Below, piece by piece: positions 47,101 to 58,105 of a stretch of DNA of 64,000 nucleotides (within the stretch, counting starts at the first letter, position 1; each line of letters opens with the position of its first letter). A model generated the notes under the pieces. It was not told where the DNA came from and did not search any database. It worked only from the letters and a program-made list of their open reading frames with translations. Source of the DNA: Punica granatum (Eukaryota; Streptophyta; Magnoliopsida; Myrtales; Lythraceae); NCBI RefSeq assembly GCF_007655135.1, contig NC_045129.1:21426274-21490273 (forward strand). Direction: 5' to 3'. The position numbers and the translations under genes were made by a program.

Positions 47101-49225
47101 CCCTAAGCCTCATCAACCTAATCACTTCTTCATTCTCACTCTCTCTCAAGCCAATCTCTCTCAAGAATCCTCTCAAACTCCAGTCCTACCCTCCAGCTCG
47201 TCTAGCCCTTGCCAAGGCCAAAACCGGCCGAAACCACCGGAAAACCACCCGGTATAACGGTGACCACCCGACCCGACTTAAGCCAAAAATCACCAAACTC
47301 CCTAGCCTACATATTTTCCACCCCCTAAGTCCATTTCCGGGCTTAGATTTTCCATTGGAGGTCCCCAACATCACGTTCCAGCCAAAAGTGCAATCGGGTC
47401 CCAAGAGCCCCTAGCCGTGCACACCGAGTCTTCCGACTTGCCATTTCTTCCCACGACTTCGGCGAGTCGTGCCATTACGTTCCAAGGGTTCCTCACAACC
47501 CTCACCCTCCCCCTTGAAGAGGTGGTCACGGTCCGAGGGCCGATCAACCGTGCTCAACCATCGTTCATCCGTTTCTCTCTTACCGGGTTCCTCACATTTT
47601 TACCGAACTTTCTCTCACATTTTCGGGTTTTTTCAGGCCTTGACACGTTCGGGTCTGCCTACGATCATCTAGATCCGTCTCTTAGGAGTCCAACGAGCCC
47701 AACCTCGCATCGTGCCATGACCAGAGCGAGCGTGCCGACCCATTTTCCCTCGAGCTGCCGCAGCTGCCCTCTTCTCGGGTCACTACACCCGTAACCCCAA
47801 ACCGAGTCTTGCGACTCTCGAGGCCGCTTCCCCGACTCTTTTCCTCATGCATCGAGGCTAGGTAACGATTCTTCACAACTTAGAGAAGTTAAGACCCTCG
47901 ATCATTGCTTGTATGAAATGTTTATATGACTTGAAAGATCCGAATGCATGACAACGTCGTTTTCCTTTAGATTCGGATGTTCCCATGCATGCCATGCATT
48001 GTTGCACGTATTTTTATTATTATTCACGTCATCACGTCGTATTAATATGCATGCATAGTGCTAGGGGGGGTCGGATCCGAGAGAAGGAGATCGGTATGGA
48101 CTTGAGGAGGCCATAGAGACTCTCGGCCGAACCTCATGAAGGAGGGCCGTGAGCCTATATGGCCTCCTAGGGTCCATGACCCTCTCCTCTTCCCGGAATA
48201 GACCGTCTCCATGCACGGGAAGTCCCTAGCCGTGGCTGTGATATGGTTAAGTGAAGGGAATGGCTCGGGATCTAGGAGAGAGAGCCCTTGGAGGGTTCGG
48301 CTATGTCAAGGAACCCACGGCCATGCCCTTGCAATGGGGGCCGTGGGGCTCCTTGGCCTATTCGAAATCTTGGGGCTCCTCCTCTCTTGATGCCGTGTGA
48401 TTCCCATGCATTATTCCTAAGATTATCATGAAATGAGTTAATATTGATTGTCGATTTTGCGAATATGATGTTCTTTGAGTGTTTCATATGTTTATTTGCA
48501 CAAATCGGGGTCGTGTCAATGTCAATTTAGTAAAATGTGTATTATTATCACGTATGGGTTATTTGTTGCATGCAAGGGACGGTTAGGAGCAACGTGAAAG
48601 ACCTACCGAGGCTCAAGCCGGGTCAAGGTGTATTCGGCTACTCACCTTTGAGAGGCGGCCGAATCATCCGTGACCTCGTGGGAGTCTCGGTTGGCCTCTC
48701 CATTACTCCAAAGCCGGTCCTCGGAATTGTTCGTAATTACATTTCCTTTAAATCGTCGCCCACGCATTTATTACTTATTGGATATGCTAGACCCGAACCT
48801 CATCCGTCAAAACCGTAATCGCGACATGAAATAATAAATATCGAAAAATCTTACGAACGGGATAAACGAGACGTATCATTCGGCTAATTAAAACACTTGG
48901 ACTAAATAATTGGATAAATTGGTCGTAAATTCATAAACGCATCGATGATTTACGGAACGGCGAGGATGTCCTTTTCCACCAAAAATTCATAATTTCAAAA
49001 TACCGAGACGCGTAACACAAATAGAATTGATGTCCAACGAGTACTCGCGTGTTATGTCTCGAGTCCGGGCCCAATTTGAGACGGCCCGAGTCGGGGCACG
49101 CGAGTCCTTCTTAGACTCCTTCGTGTGACGCGATCTCCAATTTATTTTCGAACCTCGCAATTTTATCGTCCAAGGGCATGATCATTATTCCGTGATTCAC
49201 CGATACCCTAGGCTTTAGGGAGTTG

Positions 49226-49314
49226 GGAACACCTAGAACTATGAACGAGAAAGGACGACCCGTTCGGGTGCGAGTTTCATTCGCGCGGCCCATTTCGTTC
49301 GTTTTCAGTGTTTC
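49226..49314 (+). other. Y-shaped stem-loop of the LTR (type B, element 5' leader)
   Basis: GAACGAGA (49243-49250) pairs with TTTCGTTC (49293-49300) with a single wobble. Inside are ACCC-gttc-GGGT and GCGA-gtttcat-TCGC, with the outer GGAACAC/GTGTTTC arm around them. It lies about 2.2 kb after the TATA candidate, so it would be in the leader RNA. Confidence 0.72.
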
Positions 49315-50496
49315 TTTCTTCTTATTGTAGATTCGGTGGGGATCATTTTTATTTCAGTTACAAAATACGAAAAACCGGATTAATCATACATTTGGCCTAA
49401 TCTAACGCTAGAATCAAAACACGAGTTTGGCTAATTCGGTGAAACCATAGCGACACTTAACTGAATAAGAGTCCTAAAACAAATTCACACATATAATTGG
49501 CTTAGAACTATATCCTAGCCCGCCCTCTATATTTGCCTAGGTTAGATACATTGTTTGCTAATCAATCCCGGTTAATAACTGATTAAATCACGTACATTCG
49601 ACTTAATACACCATTTGTCTGTATCCACCGATAGTTGTCAGTTGTTGTCCGTATTATGTCAGTTTTATCAGTTTTCTTCTGTTTTATCCTTGCTTATGAC
49701 GATTTATTGCGGTTCGGGCCTGAGCCCATAGGTTTCGTGTTGCACGGGGTCCAACGCCCCAAATCACCGAACACGAGGTCCAACGCCTCTTAACTCACCG
49801 AGCGCATGCAACCCGAGTGCAGAATGGGATCTAGCCTCGATTCACCGTTACACTCCGAATACGGCCTATGTGGAAGGCAATTTGGATTGGGCGTGTGAAA
49901 CGGATCTAGATATCACCCGGGAACTCGATCGGTCCATCGGATACAGTGAGAACCGACCGGTTCTCCCGTAAACCGTTGGATCGATCGGACCCAACCCCCG
50001 GCTCCTTGAGCCCGCGTTGCCTTAATTCGTTTATCGGTTATTCAAAATATATGGTGAGCTGGAGCGGAATATTGGCCCAATGCAAACCGATCGGGATCCA
50101 TTTACTCATTCAGTTGTACTTTGTAATTAGTCGAGAGAACATTGTGAGAATTCTATTTGTATGTTCATTCATATACTTGTAAGGATCCCGATCGATGAGC
50201 GAGAGGTCCGAATGCCGAATCGGTTAAGTTGGTCTATTTCTACCAAAGTGTGAGTGAGCTCAGATACTCGTGGCCTCGGTTCACGCAGGGAATCGACCAT
50301 CATGGTTCGGTGAACTGTAGCGCTAAGATAGTGAACCGATTCCTCGATGCACCAACATACTCACCTTTTGGATGTTCGGCCCAACTTGATCAACTCATCA
50401 AATTTACAGTGTCAAAACGGGCGAGTCGAGTACAACTCTAAATCACGCGGTAAATAAACAAAATGGCAAGCTTAGCAAGCTAGAGTACCGAAAGGG

Positions 50497-50519
50497 CGTG
50501 CGGGATATAGGCCCGCACG
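50497..50519 (+). other. Conserved 8-bp stem hairpin near LTR 3' end
   Basis: CGTGCGGG (50497-50504) pairs perfectly with CCCGCACG (50512-50519), about 250 bp before the LTR end. Confidence 0.6.
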
Positions 50520-50645
50520 TAATAGAACCCCCGAATTCGGAATTTCCGGTTCCGTATGACCATTGCCTTAGCATTTAGGTGTACCCCGTACCCCTAGACT
50601 CGGGTAACTTGCTGGCCCTCGACCTTCGGGTGGTAAAATGGCAAG

Positions 50646-50655
50646 TGGCGACTCC
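50646..50655 (+). other. Copy of the primer-site core inside the LTR
   Basis: TGGCGACTCC is identical to the first ten bases of the functional primer site at 50767. It is preceded by GGCAAG, that is a CA and a 2-base spacer, much like a true LTR-PBS junction. It is kept in nearly all LTR copies of both types. Confidence 0.6.
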
Positions 50656-50765
50656 TTCTCACGTGCGTGCGTTGCGCGTCCCCGGGAAGGTGGACACTCC
50701 CAAGCCGCATTGCATAGGCTTCGCGCATGCGTGCCCCGACGAGATGAAATTCGGGTGCGCACAGC

Positions 50766-50784
50766 TTGGCGACTCCACTGGGGA
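50766..50784 (+). promoter_or_regulatory. Primer-binding site, probably Arg-tRNA
   Basis: TTGGCGACTCCACTGGGGA begins two bases after the LTR end. TGGCGACTCC would pair with a tRNA 3' end of GGAGTCGCCA; primer sites of this form are typical of plant Tat/Ogre elements. The exact tRNA is from memory. Confidence 0.85.
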
Positions 50785-51371
50785 GACTTAGAGGGTTCGG
50801 GCTCGTTTCCGGTTGCTTGCTTGCGTGTCTATTTACCGCTTTCCGTACATTTATTTTCAAGCACCATTACTTCTTGCATTTGCATCGCATCATTCTAGCG
50901 GGTTCTTAGGTACCTTGCCCGAAATCCCACGGGCACCAATATAGGAAGCTAGATTAGTCAGAGGTTCCGAGTAAGGGAACGGATCGAGTCGGCTATGCCA
51001 CTGAACCGGCCCCCAAAGATCTTCGCTCGATTTCAAGGAATTCACACCCTTGAGTCGGGAGCCCCCATCCCTAGTTAGCGGTTCTCCCAGTAGCACCAAA
51101 AACCATGCATACACAGGGACCGTCATGCTGGACCAATTTTTGCCTCCATGCCGTCAACCGACCCAAAAGTCGAGTCCTTGAGTCAGCCCGTAGTTTTTCT
51201 TTGTTAAGACGGGCATTTTGTTGTTTTTGTAAGAAAGAGCGATGTATACTGTAAAGAACACGACTATAGTTTACCTTTCCGCACTGCATACAATTTTCCA
51301 AAAAAACTTAGGACATTGCATTGATTAGATTCTTAAGACGTTAAGCTGGCATCTCCTCCATCTAGGTAAGG
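50785..51371 (+). other. Untranslated leader between primer site and ORF1
   Basis: These 587 bp have no supported ORF and no obvious repeat. ORF1 starts at the ATG at 51372, which is followed by an in-frame ATG at residue 14. Confidence 0.6.
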
Positions 51372-52871
51372 ATGGACCGCCCGGCTCCCGGTCTCAGACT
51401 CGAAGCAATCATGCCGCCAAGACAAGACATCATGCGCATCTGGAGGACGTTCCGGCCGGTGGATCACGCTTTCATCCGGGGCATTATCGGAGGCATGGTT
51501 ATGTTCGCCGAGACCACGGTGGATTGGATCTTCTTGAGGACCGCCGCCGAATTTTGGGATCCCGAGCACGCAGTGTTCAACTTCCAGGGAACGGAGTTAG
51601 CCCCTACAATCGAAGAGTACACGGCACTCATCCAGAGGCCTACGCCCACGACCCACGACATCTTCGTGCCTAACTCGTTCACAACTGTCCAGAGTCAGCT
51701 CTCCACCCTTCTCCGCATACCCGCTCAAGACATCCACGAGGAGCTTTATCAGAGGTGGGATCAGGGCATCAGGATCGCATGGCTCTCCGATTGGATGCTC
51801 CTCCGCGCAATGACACCTACGACGGCTTCTTATCAGGGCGATGCCTATCATGGATTCCTGCTCTTGGTCTTTGGCACTCTCCTGTTCCCGTACTCGCCGA
51901 ACCTCATTGACGGGGCTGTAGCCCAAGTCGTCCTCCAAGCAGTGGGAGGCCATAGTTATGTGGAGGCTTTATTAGCCGAGACCGTTCGGTCTCTTGACTA
52001 TGTTAGGGAGGTTCGGCGCGGTAGGATGAGGGGATCTCCGCACCTACTGCAGACTTGGCTTCTCGCGCACATCCGCCCTTTTTGCTCATTACATCCGTTC
52101 TCCTACATCTCCGACGAGCGCTCGTTGATCGAGCGCCTTGCACCAGTCATCCCGCCTCCCGAGCACAGCTTCTCGGAATGGAGGCATTTTTGGCGTGAGT
52201 TGACGCCCGCGCGGTTCTTATGGGTCGCCCGATGGAACCCCGGTGGCCCCATGATCACGGGATGTCCCGGAATTGTGGGAGTTCCCCTTCTCAGCCACTT
52301 GGGGAGTACACTCATATTCCCCGGCCGGGTAATCAGACAGCTCGGCGGCCTACAGGACATTCCCGCCGAGGCGGACCGTCTACCTTTCCGCATCCAGTGG
52401 GCCGACTCTACATCCTCGGCTCCCGCGAGATTCCTACAGATCCGGGAGATCCGTCGTCAACGAGACGCTAGCATCATACAGCGTCCGTACTTCCCCGAGC
52501 ATCCCACCGACGAAGAGCGAGCATTCTCCGCCACATCAGCATACGTGGCCCGATTCTACCCGCAGGGATCGACACCACCACAACGGTCCCGGACCACCCC
52601 GACTCCTCGAGCTACATCTACCCTCGCTCCCGAAGCCGAAAGCTCCATCCAAGCGGCCATGCACGCGAAGCTAAGGGCCGTTAGGGAGGAACGAGATAGG
52701 CTCCGTTACGAGCTTGTCGATTCCCGTGCAGAGGTCGCAGATTACAGGGAGCTCCAGACGGAGTTGACTCGAGCATGCGCCCGAGTCGCACATCTAGATC
52801 AGGAGATGGCCCGTTTGAGCTCGGAGTTGGACCGAGTGCACAAAAGGGCGCGCAACCTCGCCCACCCCTAG
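51372..52871 (+). CDS. Intact ORF1 with DUF7745-type domain, upstream of gag
   Basis: An uninterrupted 499-residue ORF in its own reading unit between the primer site and gag. Residues about 15-365 match, from memory, the plant-retrotransposon DUF7745 type (related to the plant mobile, aminotransferase-like domains), including WDPEHAVFNFQG, LAPTIEEYTALIQRPTP, GFLLLVFGTLLFPYSPNLIDG and WNPGGPMITGCPGIVGVPLLSHLGS. A proline-rich hinge (about 390-420) leads to a charged heptad-like coiled coil (about 425-490) rich in Arg, Glu and Leu. No signal peptide or membrane segment is seen. Extra ORFs ahead of gag are a hallmark of Tat/Ogre-lineage elements. The biochemical role is unknown. It is striking that this ORF is intact while gag just downstream is broken. 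Third positions are C/G-rich compared with the AT-rich chromovirus-like gene. Confidence 0.88.
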   Translation: MDRPAPGLRLEAIMPPRQDIMRIWRTFRPVDHAFIRGIIGGMVMFAETTVDWIFLRTAAEFWDPEHAVFNFQGTELAPTIEEYTALIQRPTPTTHDIFVPNSFTTVQSQLSTLLRIPAQDIHEELYQRWDQGIRIAWLSDWMLLRAMTPTTASYQGDAYHGFLLLVFGTLLFPYSPNLIDGAVAQVVLQAVGGHSYVEALLAETVRSLDYVREVRRGRMRGSPHLLQTWLLAHIRPFCSLHPFSYISDERSLIERLAPVIPPPEHSFSEWRHFWRELTPARFLWVARWNPGGPMITGCPGIVGVPLLSHLGSTLIFPGRVIRQLGGLQDIPAEADRLPFRIQWADSTSSAPARFLQIREIRRQRDASIIQRPYFPEHPTDEERAFSATSAYVARFYPQGSTPPQRSRTTPTPRATSTLAPEAESSIQAAMHAKLRAVREERDRLRYELVDSRAEVADYRELQTELTRACARVAHLDQEMARLSSELDRVHKRARNLAHP

Positions 52872-53190
52872 GATTAGCGGATGCGCCCATTTTTGCCCTC
52901 GCTTGGACCTACACTGCTTTTAAGCGGCCACCGAGCGCAAAGGGATGTCGGCTTTTACGTTTATGTTCATTTTTTTCTTCCGAATGTTCTATTTTGTAAA
53001 ATTATGGAACTTGAATCCAATCAATGTAATGACATTAGCGTTTTGAAAGCTCATGCATCTCATACATCTTGTCATTGTACTTAGTCCGCACTTATCGTCT
53101 CAAAATATCGATGTTTGCCCTTACACATTCTTGGAATTCAGGTGATCGCAACTGGCGTCGCACCGTTACCCGACTCGTCAGCGTCTCAGA
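52872..53190 (+). other. ORF1-gag spacer
   Basis: This spacer of 319 bp contains a T-rich tract (about 52958-53000) followed by AT-rich sequence. There is no supported gene, no clear promoter and no clear splice site. How gag would be expressed after ORF1 is not evident from the sequence. Confidence 0.6.
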
Positions 53191-54536
53191 ATGGTGGAAG
53201 AAGATCAAGTCGACATCTCCGAGGAAGTCAATCCGCCGGCTCCGGCCCTTTCTCAACCGCCTCCGACGCACGCTCCGCCGCCTCCGACTCCCGCAGGCAT
53301 GCTCCCGGCGTACTCGGGCGCCCCTCCTACACATCTCCAGCCCTTGACGTCTATAGGAGCGCCCCTTGCGCGGGCCTCACAGACGCCCTCCGCCTCCGAC
53401 GACCAAGCCCGCATCACGACACTCGAGGGAACAGTCAACCAAATGGCCACCAGCATGGCAGAGCTGCTCACCCTACTCAAGGGATCCAACTGAGCCTCTT
53501 CGAGCTCCACGCCTCCACCAGGACCGGAGTCGACATGCAGGCGCCCGTGCCACCAACACTGCACACGTCCGTAGCTCACCCCTTCACCAACCCATTTTCA
53601 CTGCCGCCGGCCCCCGCGGCCGTCCCTCTTCCACCGGCAACCTTCCTATCCTCGGAGCACACCTTGTCCGCGCCTCCGCCCGTTTCCATACCGGCCCCGG
53701 CTATGGCCTACGCAGTACCTCCGCCGATGGTTTTCCCGGCGTCCAGTGCACCCGCTCCGACTCATCTTCAAGCCGCGGAGCTTCCCCCCTATCCGTCTCT
53801 ACAGCCTCACGCCGGCCTCTCCTACCAGGCACCGCCCCCCATAAACACCACCTTCCACGAACCGGGCACGCCAACTCATGCGGCCCAGTTCGCCTCACCG
53901 ACGCATTTCTTCCCCGAGGCTGACACCGAACAGGAGCGAAGGCTCAAGAGGATGGAAGAAACGATACGGGCCCTACAAGCGGGTGACTTTCGCCCCGATG
54001 CACACTACGGCTACTGCAGCCTATTCCCGGGTATGCGGCTGCCCCCGAAGTTCAAGATCTCGGAATTCAAGAATTATGAGGGCACGACGGATCCACGCCA
54101 CCACCTCCGCCACTACCGGGGGAAGATGCAGCAATATTGGGAATACGAGGAGTTTGTCATCCACTCCTTCCAAGATAGCCTGTCGGGATCGGCCCTCGAT
54201 TGGTTCATGTCGCTGAAGGCTGAGGACATCCCGACGTGGGAGGATCTCTCCCGGAAGTTCACCGACCAATACCGATATTGCGCGGAGACGCCTCCCACCC
54301 TTCTAGAGCTGAGCACGAAAGAAATGGCATAGGGCCAAAGGTTCGAGGAATACGCCACCAAATGGCGTGCCCAAGCGGTGAAACACATCCCTCCGATTAG
54401 TGAAGTTCAGCAAATCCAGTTGTTCCATTCTACCCTGAGGGGGGTGTATTATTCACACCTGTTGGCGCACACTTCTTCATTCTCCGACCTCATTGAGGCC
54501 GGGAAAAAGCTCGATTTGAGAATTAAGCTTGGCAGG
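53191..54536 (+). pseudogene. Broken Tat/Ogre-like gag
   Basis: From ATG at 53191 the frame encodes a Pro-rich N-terminus and a short predicted coiled coil (ITTLEGTVNQMATSMAELL). A TGA at 53491-53493 (probably from CGA) and a one-base frameshift near 53530 break it. The next frame carries a long Pro/Ala-rich region and then the retrotransposon gag domain (about 54030-54530) with LPPKFKISEFKNYEGTTDPRHHL, WEYEEFVIHSFQDSLSG and LDWFMSLKAEDIPTWEDLSRKF. A TAG at 54330-54332 (fits CAG) interrupts it, and coding continues in frame to a DLRIKLGR block, where the type A LTR has inserted. Zinc knuckles, protease, RT and integrase are not in the window. Confidence 0.9.
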
Positions 54537-54791
54537 TGTACGGACCCGAATGTGGACTCTCGTCGGGGCCCGCATTGCGCGCTTTTGGATCGCGCGGCTT
54601 GGGGGGTGTCCACCTTCCCGTGGGGACGCGTGACGGACACGCGTGAGAGAAGGAGTCGCCACTTATCACTTTACGACCCGAAGGTCGAGGGTGGATAAGT
54701 TACCCGGGTCTAGGGGTATAGAACACCTAGTTTGTTGTTAAGGCATTGGTCTGTGCGGAACCGGAAAATCCGTGTTCGGGGGTTCATGTTA

Positions 54792-54814
54792 TGTGCGGGC
54801 CTATATCCCGCACA
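54792..54814 (-). other. Conserved hairpin near LTR 3' end, altered end pair
   Basis: TGTGCGGG pairs with CCCGCACA across the 7-base loop. The terminal C-G pair of other copies is T-A here, so pairing is kept. Confidence 0.55.
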
Positions 54815-55814
54815 CCCTTTCGGTACTCTGGTTTGCTAGGCTTGCATGTTTTATGATTTACCGCATGAATTAAGCTGCACTCGGCTCGCACGTTTTGACA
54901 TCGGAGATTCGGTGAACCAAACGATGTCAGTTGAGAAGCCGAGAGAGAAGTAAACCCGTATGTCGGGGAGTTGGTTCACAATCTTGTGTTACAGTTCATC
55001 GAACCATGGAGGTTGAATCCCTGCGTGAACCAGAACCACGAGTTCTTGGATTTACTTGTATCTGGGCAAGCATTAAACCGATTCGATTAATTCGACTCTT
55101 GGACCATTCGCTCATCGACTGGAATTCTTACAGAATAAAAGTACAAAATGAAATCCTTACAATGCTCTCGAAAATAATAAATACAAATTACAAAAGGGTT
55201 GAATTCCAGTCGTTTTGCGTTCGGTTATTATTCCACTCTAAACTCACCGTGAGTTTAGGGAAAAGACCGAAGAACTGAAATTCAAGGGACGCTCTCGCTG
55301 AATAGGGCGTTGGACCCTCTGAGTGTTGATTAGGGTGTTGGACCCTGTGCTCGATGATTAGGGCGTTGAACCCTAATATTATTCGGCCTAGGGATCAGGC
55401 TCGACCCGCATGGCAAACAGGTGCGGAAAGATAACACGCAACATGTTAATAACAGACAAAGTGTTTGTTATTGTCGTGTTTACGTGAATTAACAGATTAT
55501 TAACCCAGGGGTGTTTTTGCAAGCAAATGCCATATGCTAAACAATCAAACATGTGCTAATGTTTTAGCATTCGGCTTTGTTTTGAGAACTTGACAAAGAG
55601 AGTCAAATCTCAGGTGTGTGGATTGCTTTTACAGTTGTTCCGTATTGTGACACTGAATTACGACTGAATTAACCAAACTCGTGTTTTGACTCTAGATTTG
55701 GAATCTAGAATTCCTCCTAACCCTTATCTAGTGTTTGGTTAGGTCGAGTGAAAGGTTAATCAGCATTTTTGCATGTTTTCTGACAGAGATAACCGTTCTA
55801 GTTACCCGAGTCTA

Positions 55815-55927
55815 TGTTAGGATGATAAAAACTCATCAGTTAGATAGGAAAAGGCTATGCAGATGAACCTGTACCTGAACAGGTAGCCCGTTCTTATCCC
55901 GTACTGTAGTGTTTCTGTCATGCTAAC
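55815..55927 (-). other. Y-shaped stem-loop of the LTR (type A copy)
   Basis: GATAGGAA (55843-55850) faces TTCTTATC (55891-55898) with one wobble. The outer arm, GGCTA/TAGCC and CCTG-aa-CAGG are as in the reference copy; TGCAG faces CTGTA with one wobble. Confidence 0.7.
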
Positions 55928-57339
55928 CCTAAGAGTGTCGCTGAATTGTGAAAAGACGATTTTTGCCCTTTATTTGAAAATTGTTTTCAGAAAAGGGGAA
56001 ACATCGTAGTGCGGGCTACCTCGGCCTGTAGCCGGTGTCAACCAAATCCCTAGATCGTCCAGGGTTGTGCAAGAACCCCGAAAAAGCCCAGGAACCGGTC
56101 GATCTGCCCGGAAGTGATCTAGAAAGATCTTCTGTATCGTGACCTGAGCTACCTGGAATCAGGTAAAAACTCAAGTTGAGACACAGAAGCCCTTTTCAGA
56201 CGTTCATGCTACATCGGACCGCGCGTTTCGGGTTTTGAAATTGATAAGTTTGAAAAGGGCATCAACGTCATTTGACGACTCGTCGACGCGAGTTATCAGT
56301 TAACGGCCAATTTGTGTAAACTTTATCAGTGTGAAGTAGGTTTAATCATGTGGGCGTCCCGATTAACCCATTTGTGGAATTAATGCTTAAGGGTTATAGC
56401 CGAATGCATTAATTAGGAAAACGATTCGTAATTCGACGACCAAAATGAATCCATAACGATCAAGGATAATTCAGTTGAATAACCGACAATATCCTTATAA
56501 CCGAATGGATCCAAATGAGTCCTCGATACATGAATCCATGCACGTTTATTTTAAAAGAGTCTTTAAACGATACTTTAACATAGGAATCGTAAAGACATTG
56601 AAGTTAAAAAATTCACACCGTCCGATAAACGAATTAAACTTGAGATAAGGAAATCATTCTTGACCCAAGGAAGGCCAAGAAGCCCTCGGCTTCATCTTAT
56701 GAAAGGTGGCCGAAGGTTCTCATGGCTCTATCCGAGTCACAAATGATTTCCTAGTCGTGGTTTAATTATTTTTCGGATGCTCAAACATCAACCGTGATAA
56801 ATAACACTCCTTTTTAACAAAAAGCCGGTGTTATCACGATTTGTTTAGCTCATTTAAACATACAAACATTTACAAACGTGTTAGTTAAGGAAATGATAAA
56901 ATAACACCGGCTTCATGCGTGCAATAACGATAAAACAAGCTCGGAAACTAACTTGGATCGGCTAAGGAGACCGATCTTAACCCGGAAAGAGCAATTTAAG
57001 TCTCAACCCTCTCATTTACAGACTTGGCCGAGAGTTAGTTGGCCATAGTCGGGTCGGGATAGTCTTCTTTACGACGATCCAAGCCCTTTTCCGACATGCT
57101 AGCAAGTCATGAGGTAGTGCACATGCATAATATAACATAAAATTGCATAAAAATTGGATCTTGCAAGTTAAACATGAATGAAACACCATAATACTCCATA
57201 GCCATGCAAAAATATGAAAAGCCTTGACTCCTCTAGGTCGAGAATGTTTTACCTAACCTCAGGATACGAGGAAAGAGTCGGGGAAGTGTTTGAGAGTCGG
57301 GTGACTCGGTGGAACCCTTGAAAGAGTATTCGGGTGCAA

Positions 57340-58105
57340 GGGTGGGCGTGCACGAGCACGGTCAAGCACGGTGACGGGCGTCGGGCACGATGACGGGTGA
57401 CGGCAGGCACGATGACAGGCGCTGGTGATGCTGGTGACGGGCGCTGGTGGCGCTGGTGACGAAAGCTGGCAACGCTGGTGACGGGCGCTGGTGGCGCTGG
57501 TGACAGGCGCTGGTGACAGGCACGGGCGTGCTCGATGACGGACGTTGGGGTGCTCGGTGATGGGCGCTGGTGACAAGCACGGGCGTGCTCGATGACGGAC
57601 GTTGGGGTGCTCGGTGACGGGCACTGGTGGCGCTGGTGACGGGTGCTGGTGACAGGCACGGGCGTGCTCGATGACGGACGCTAGGGTGCTCGGTGATGGG
57701 CGCTGGTGGCGCTGGTGACGAGTGCTGGTGACAGGCACGGACGTGCTCGATGACGGACGCTGGTAACAAGCACGGGCGTGCTCGATGACGGACGCTGGGG
57801 TGCTCGGTGACGGGCGCTGGTGACGGGTGCTGGTGACAGGCACGAACGTGCTCGATGACGGACGCTGGGGTGCTTGGTGACGGGCGCTGGTGACAAGCAC
57901 GGGCGTGCTCGATGACGGACGCTGGGGCGCTCGGTGACGGGCGCTGGTGGCGCTGGTGATGGGTGCTGGTGACAGGCACGGACGTGCTCGATGACGGACG
58001 CTGGGGTGCTTGGTGACGGGAGCTGGTGACAAGCACGGCCGTGCTCGATGACGGACGCTGGGGTGCTCGGTGACGGGCGCTGGTGGCGCTGGTGACGCGG
58101 GTGAC
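57340..58105. repeat. GC-rich minisatellite with about 57-bp unit
   Basis: Units are built from GCTCGATGACGGACGCTGGG and GTGCTCGGTGACGGGCGCTGG, about 57 bp long with optional GGCGCTGGTGAC insertions. The array occupies the same LTR position as the 67-bp array at 5.2-7.2 kb but with a different unit. The minus strand is largely free of stops by composition. Confidence 0.8.

Larger units (their letters stand above)
45792..50763 (+). mobile_element. Type B 5' LTR of the giant-LTR Ty3/Gypsy element
   Basis: The LTR runs from TGTCAGCACCCC at 45792 to GTGCGCACA at 50763 (4972 bp) and is followed directly by a primer-binding site. It is the only giant LTR here joined to internal sequence. In order it holds the AGCCGCGGCT cluster (46776-46860), a TATA candidate (47095-47100), the Y-shaped stem-loop (49226-49314), the 8-bp hairpin (50497-50519) and a copy of the primer-site core (50646-50655). 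If the TATA is used, U3 is about 1.3 kb and some 3.6 kb of LTR is transcribed as leader. Confidence 0.95.

Noticed and set aside
53115..54332. A single 405-codon ORF as an intact gag
   Set aside because: Its N-terminal part is the wrong frame. The real gag starts at 53191 in another frame, has a TGA at 53491 and needs a frameshift near 53530 to enter this ORF, which then stops early at 54330.
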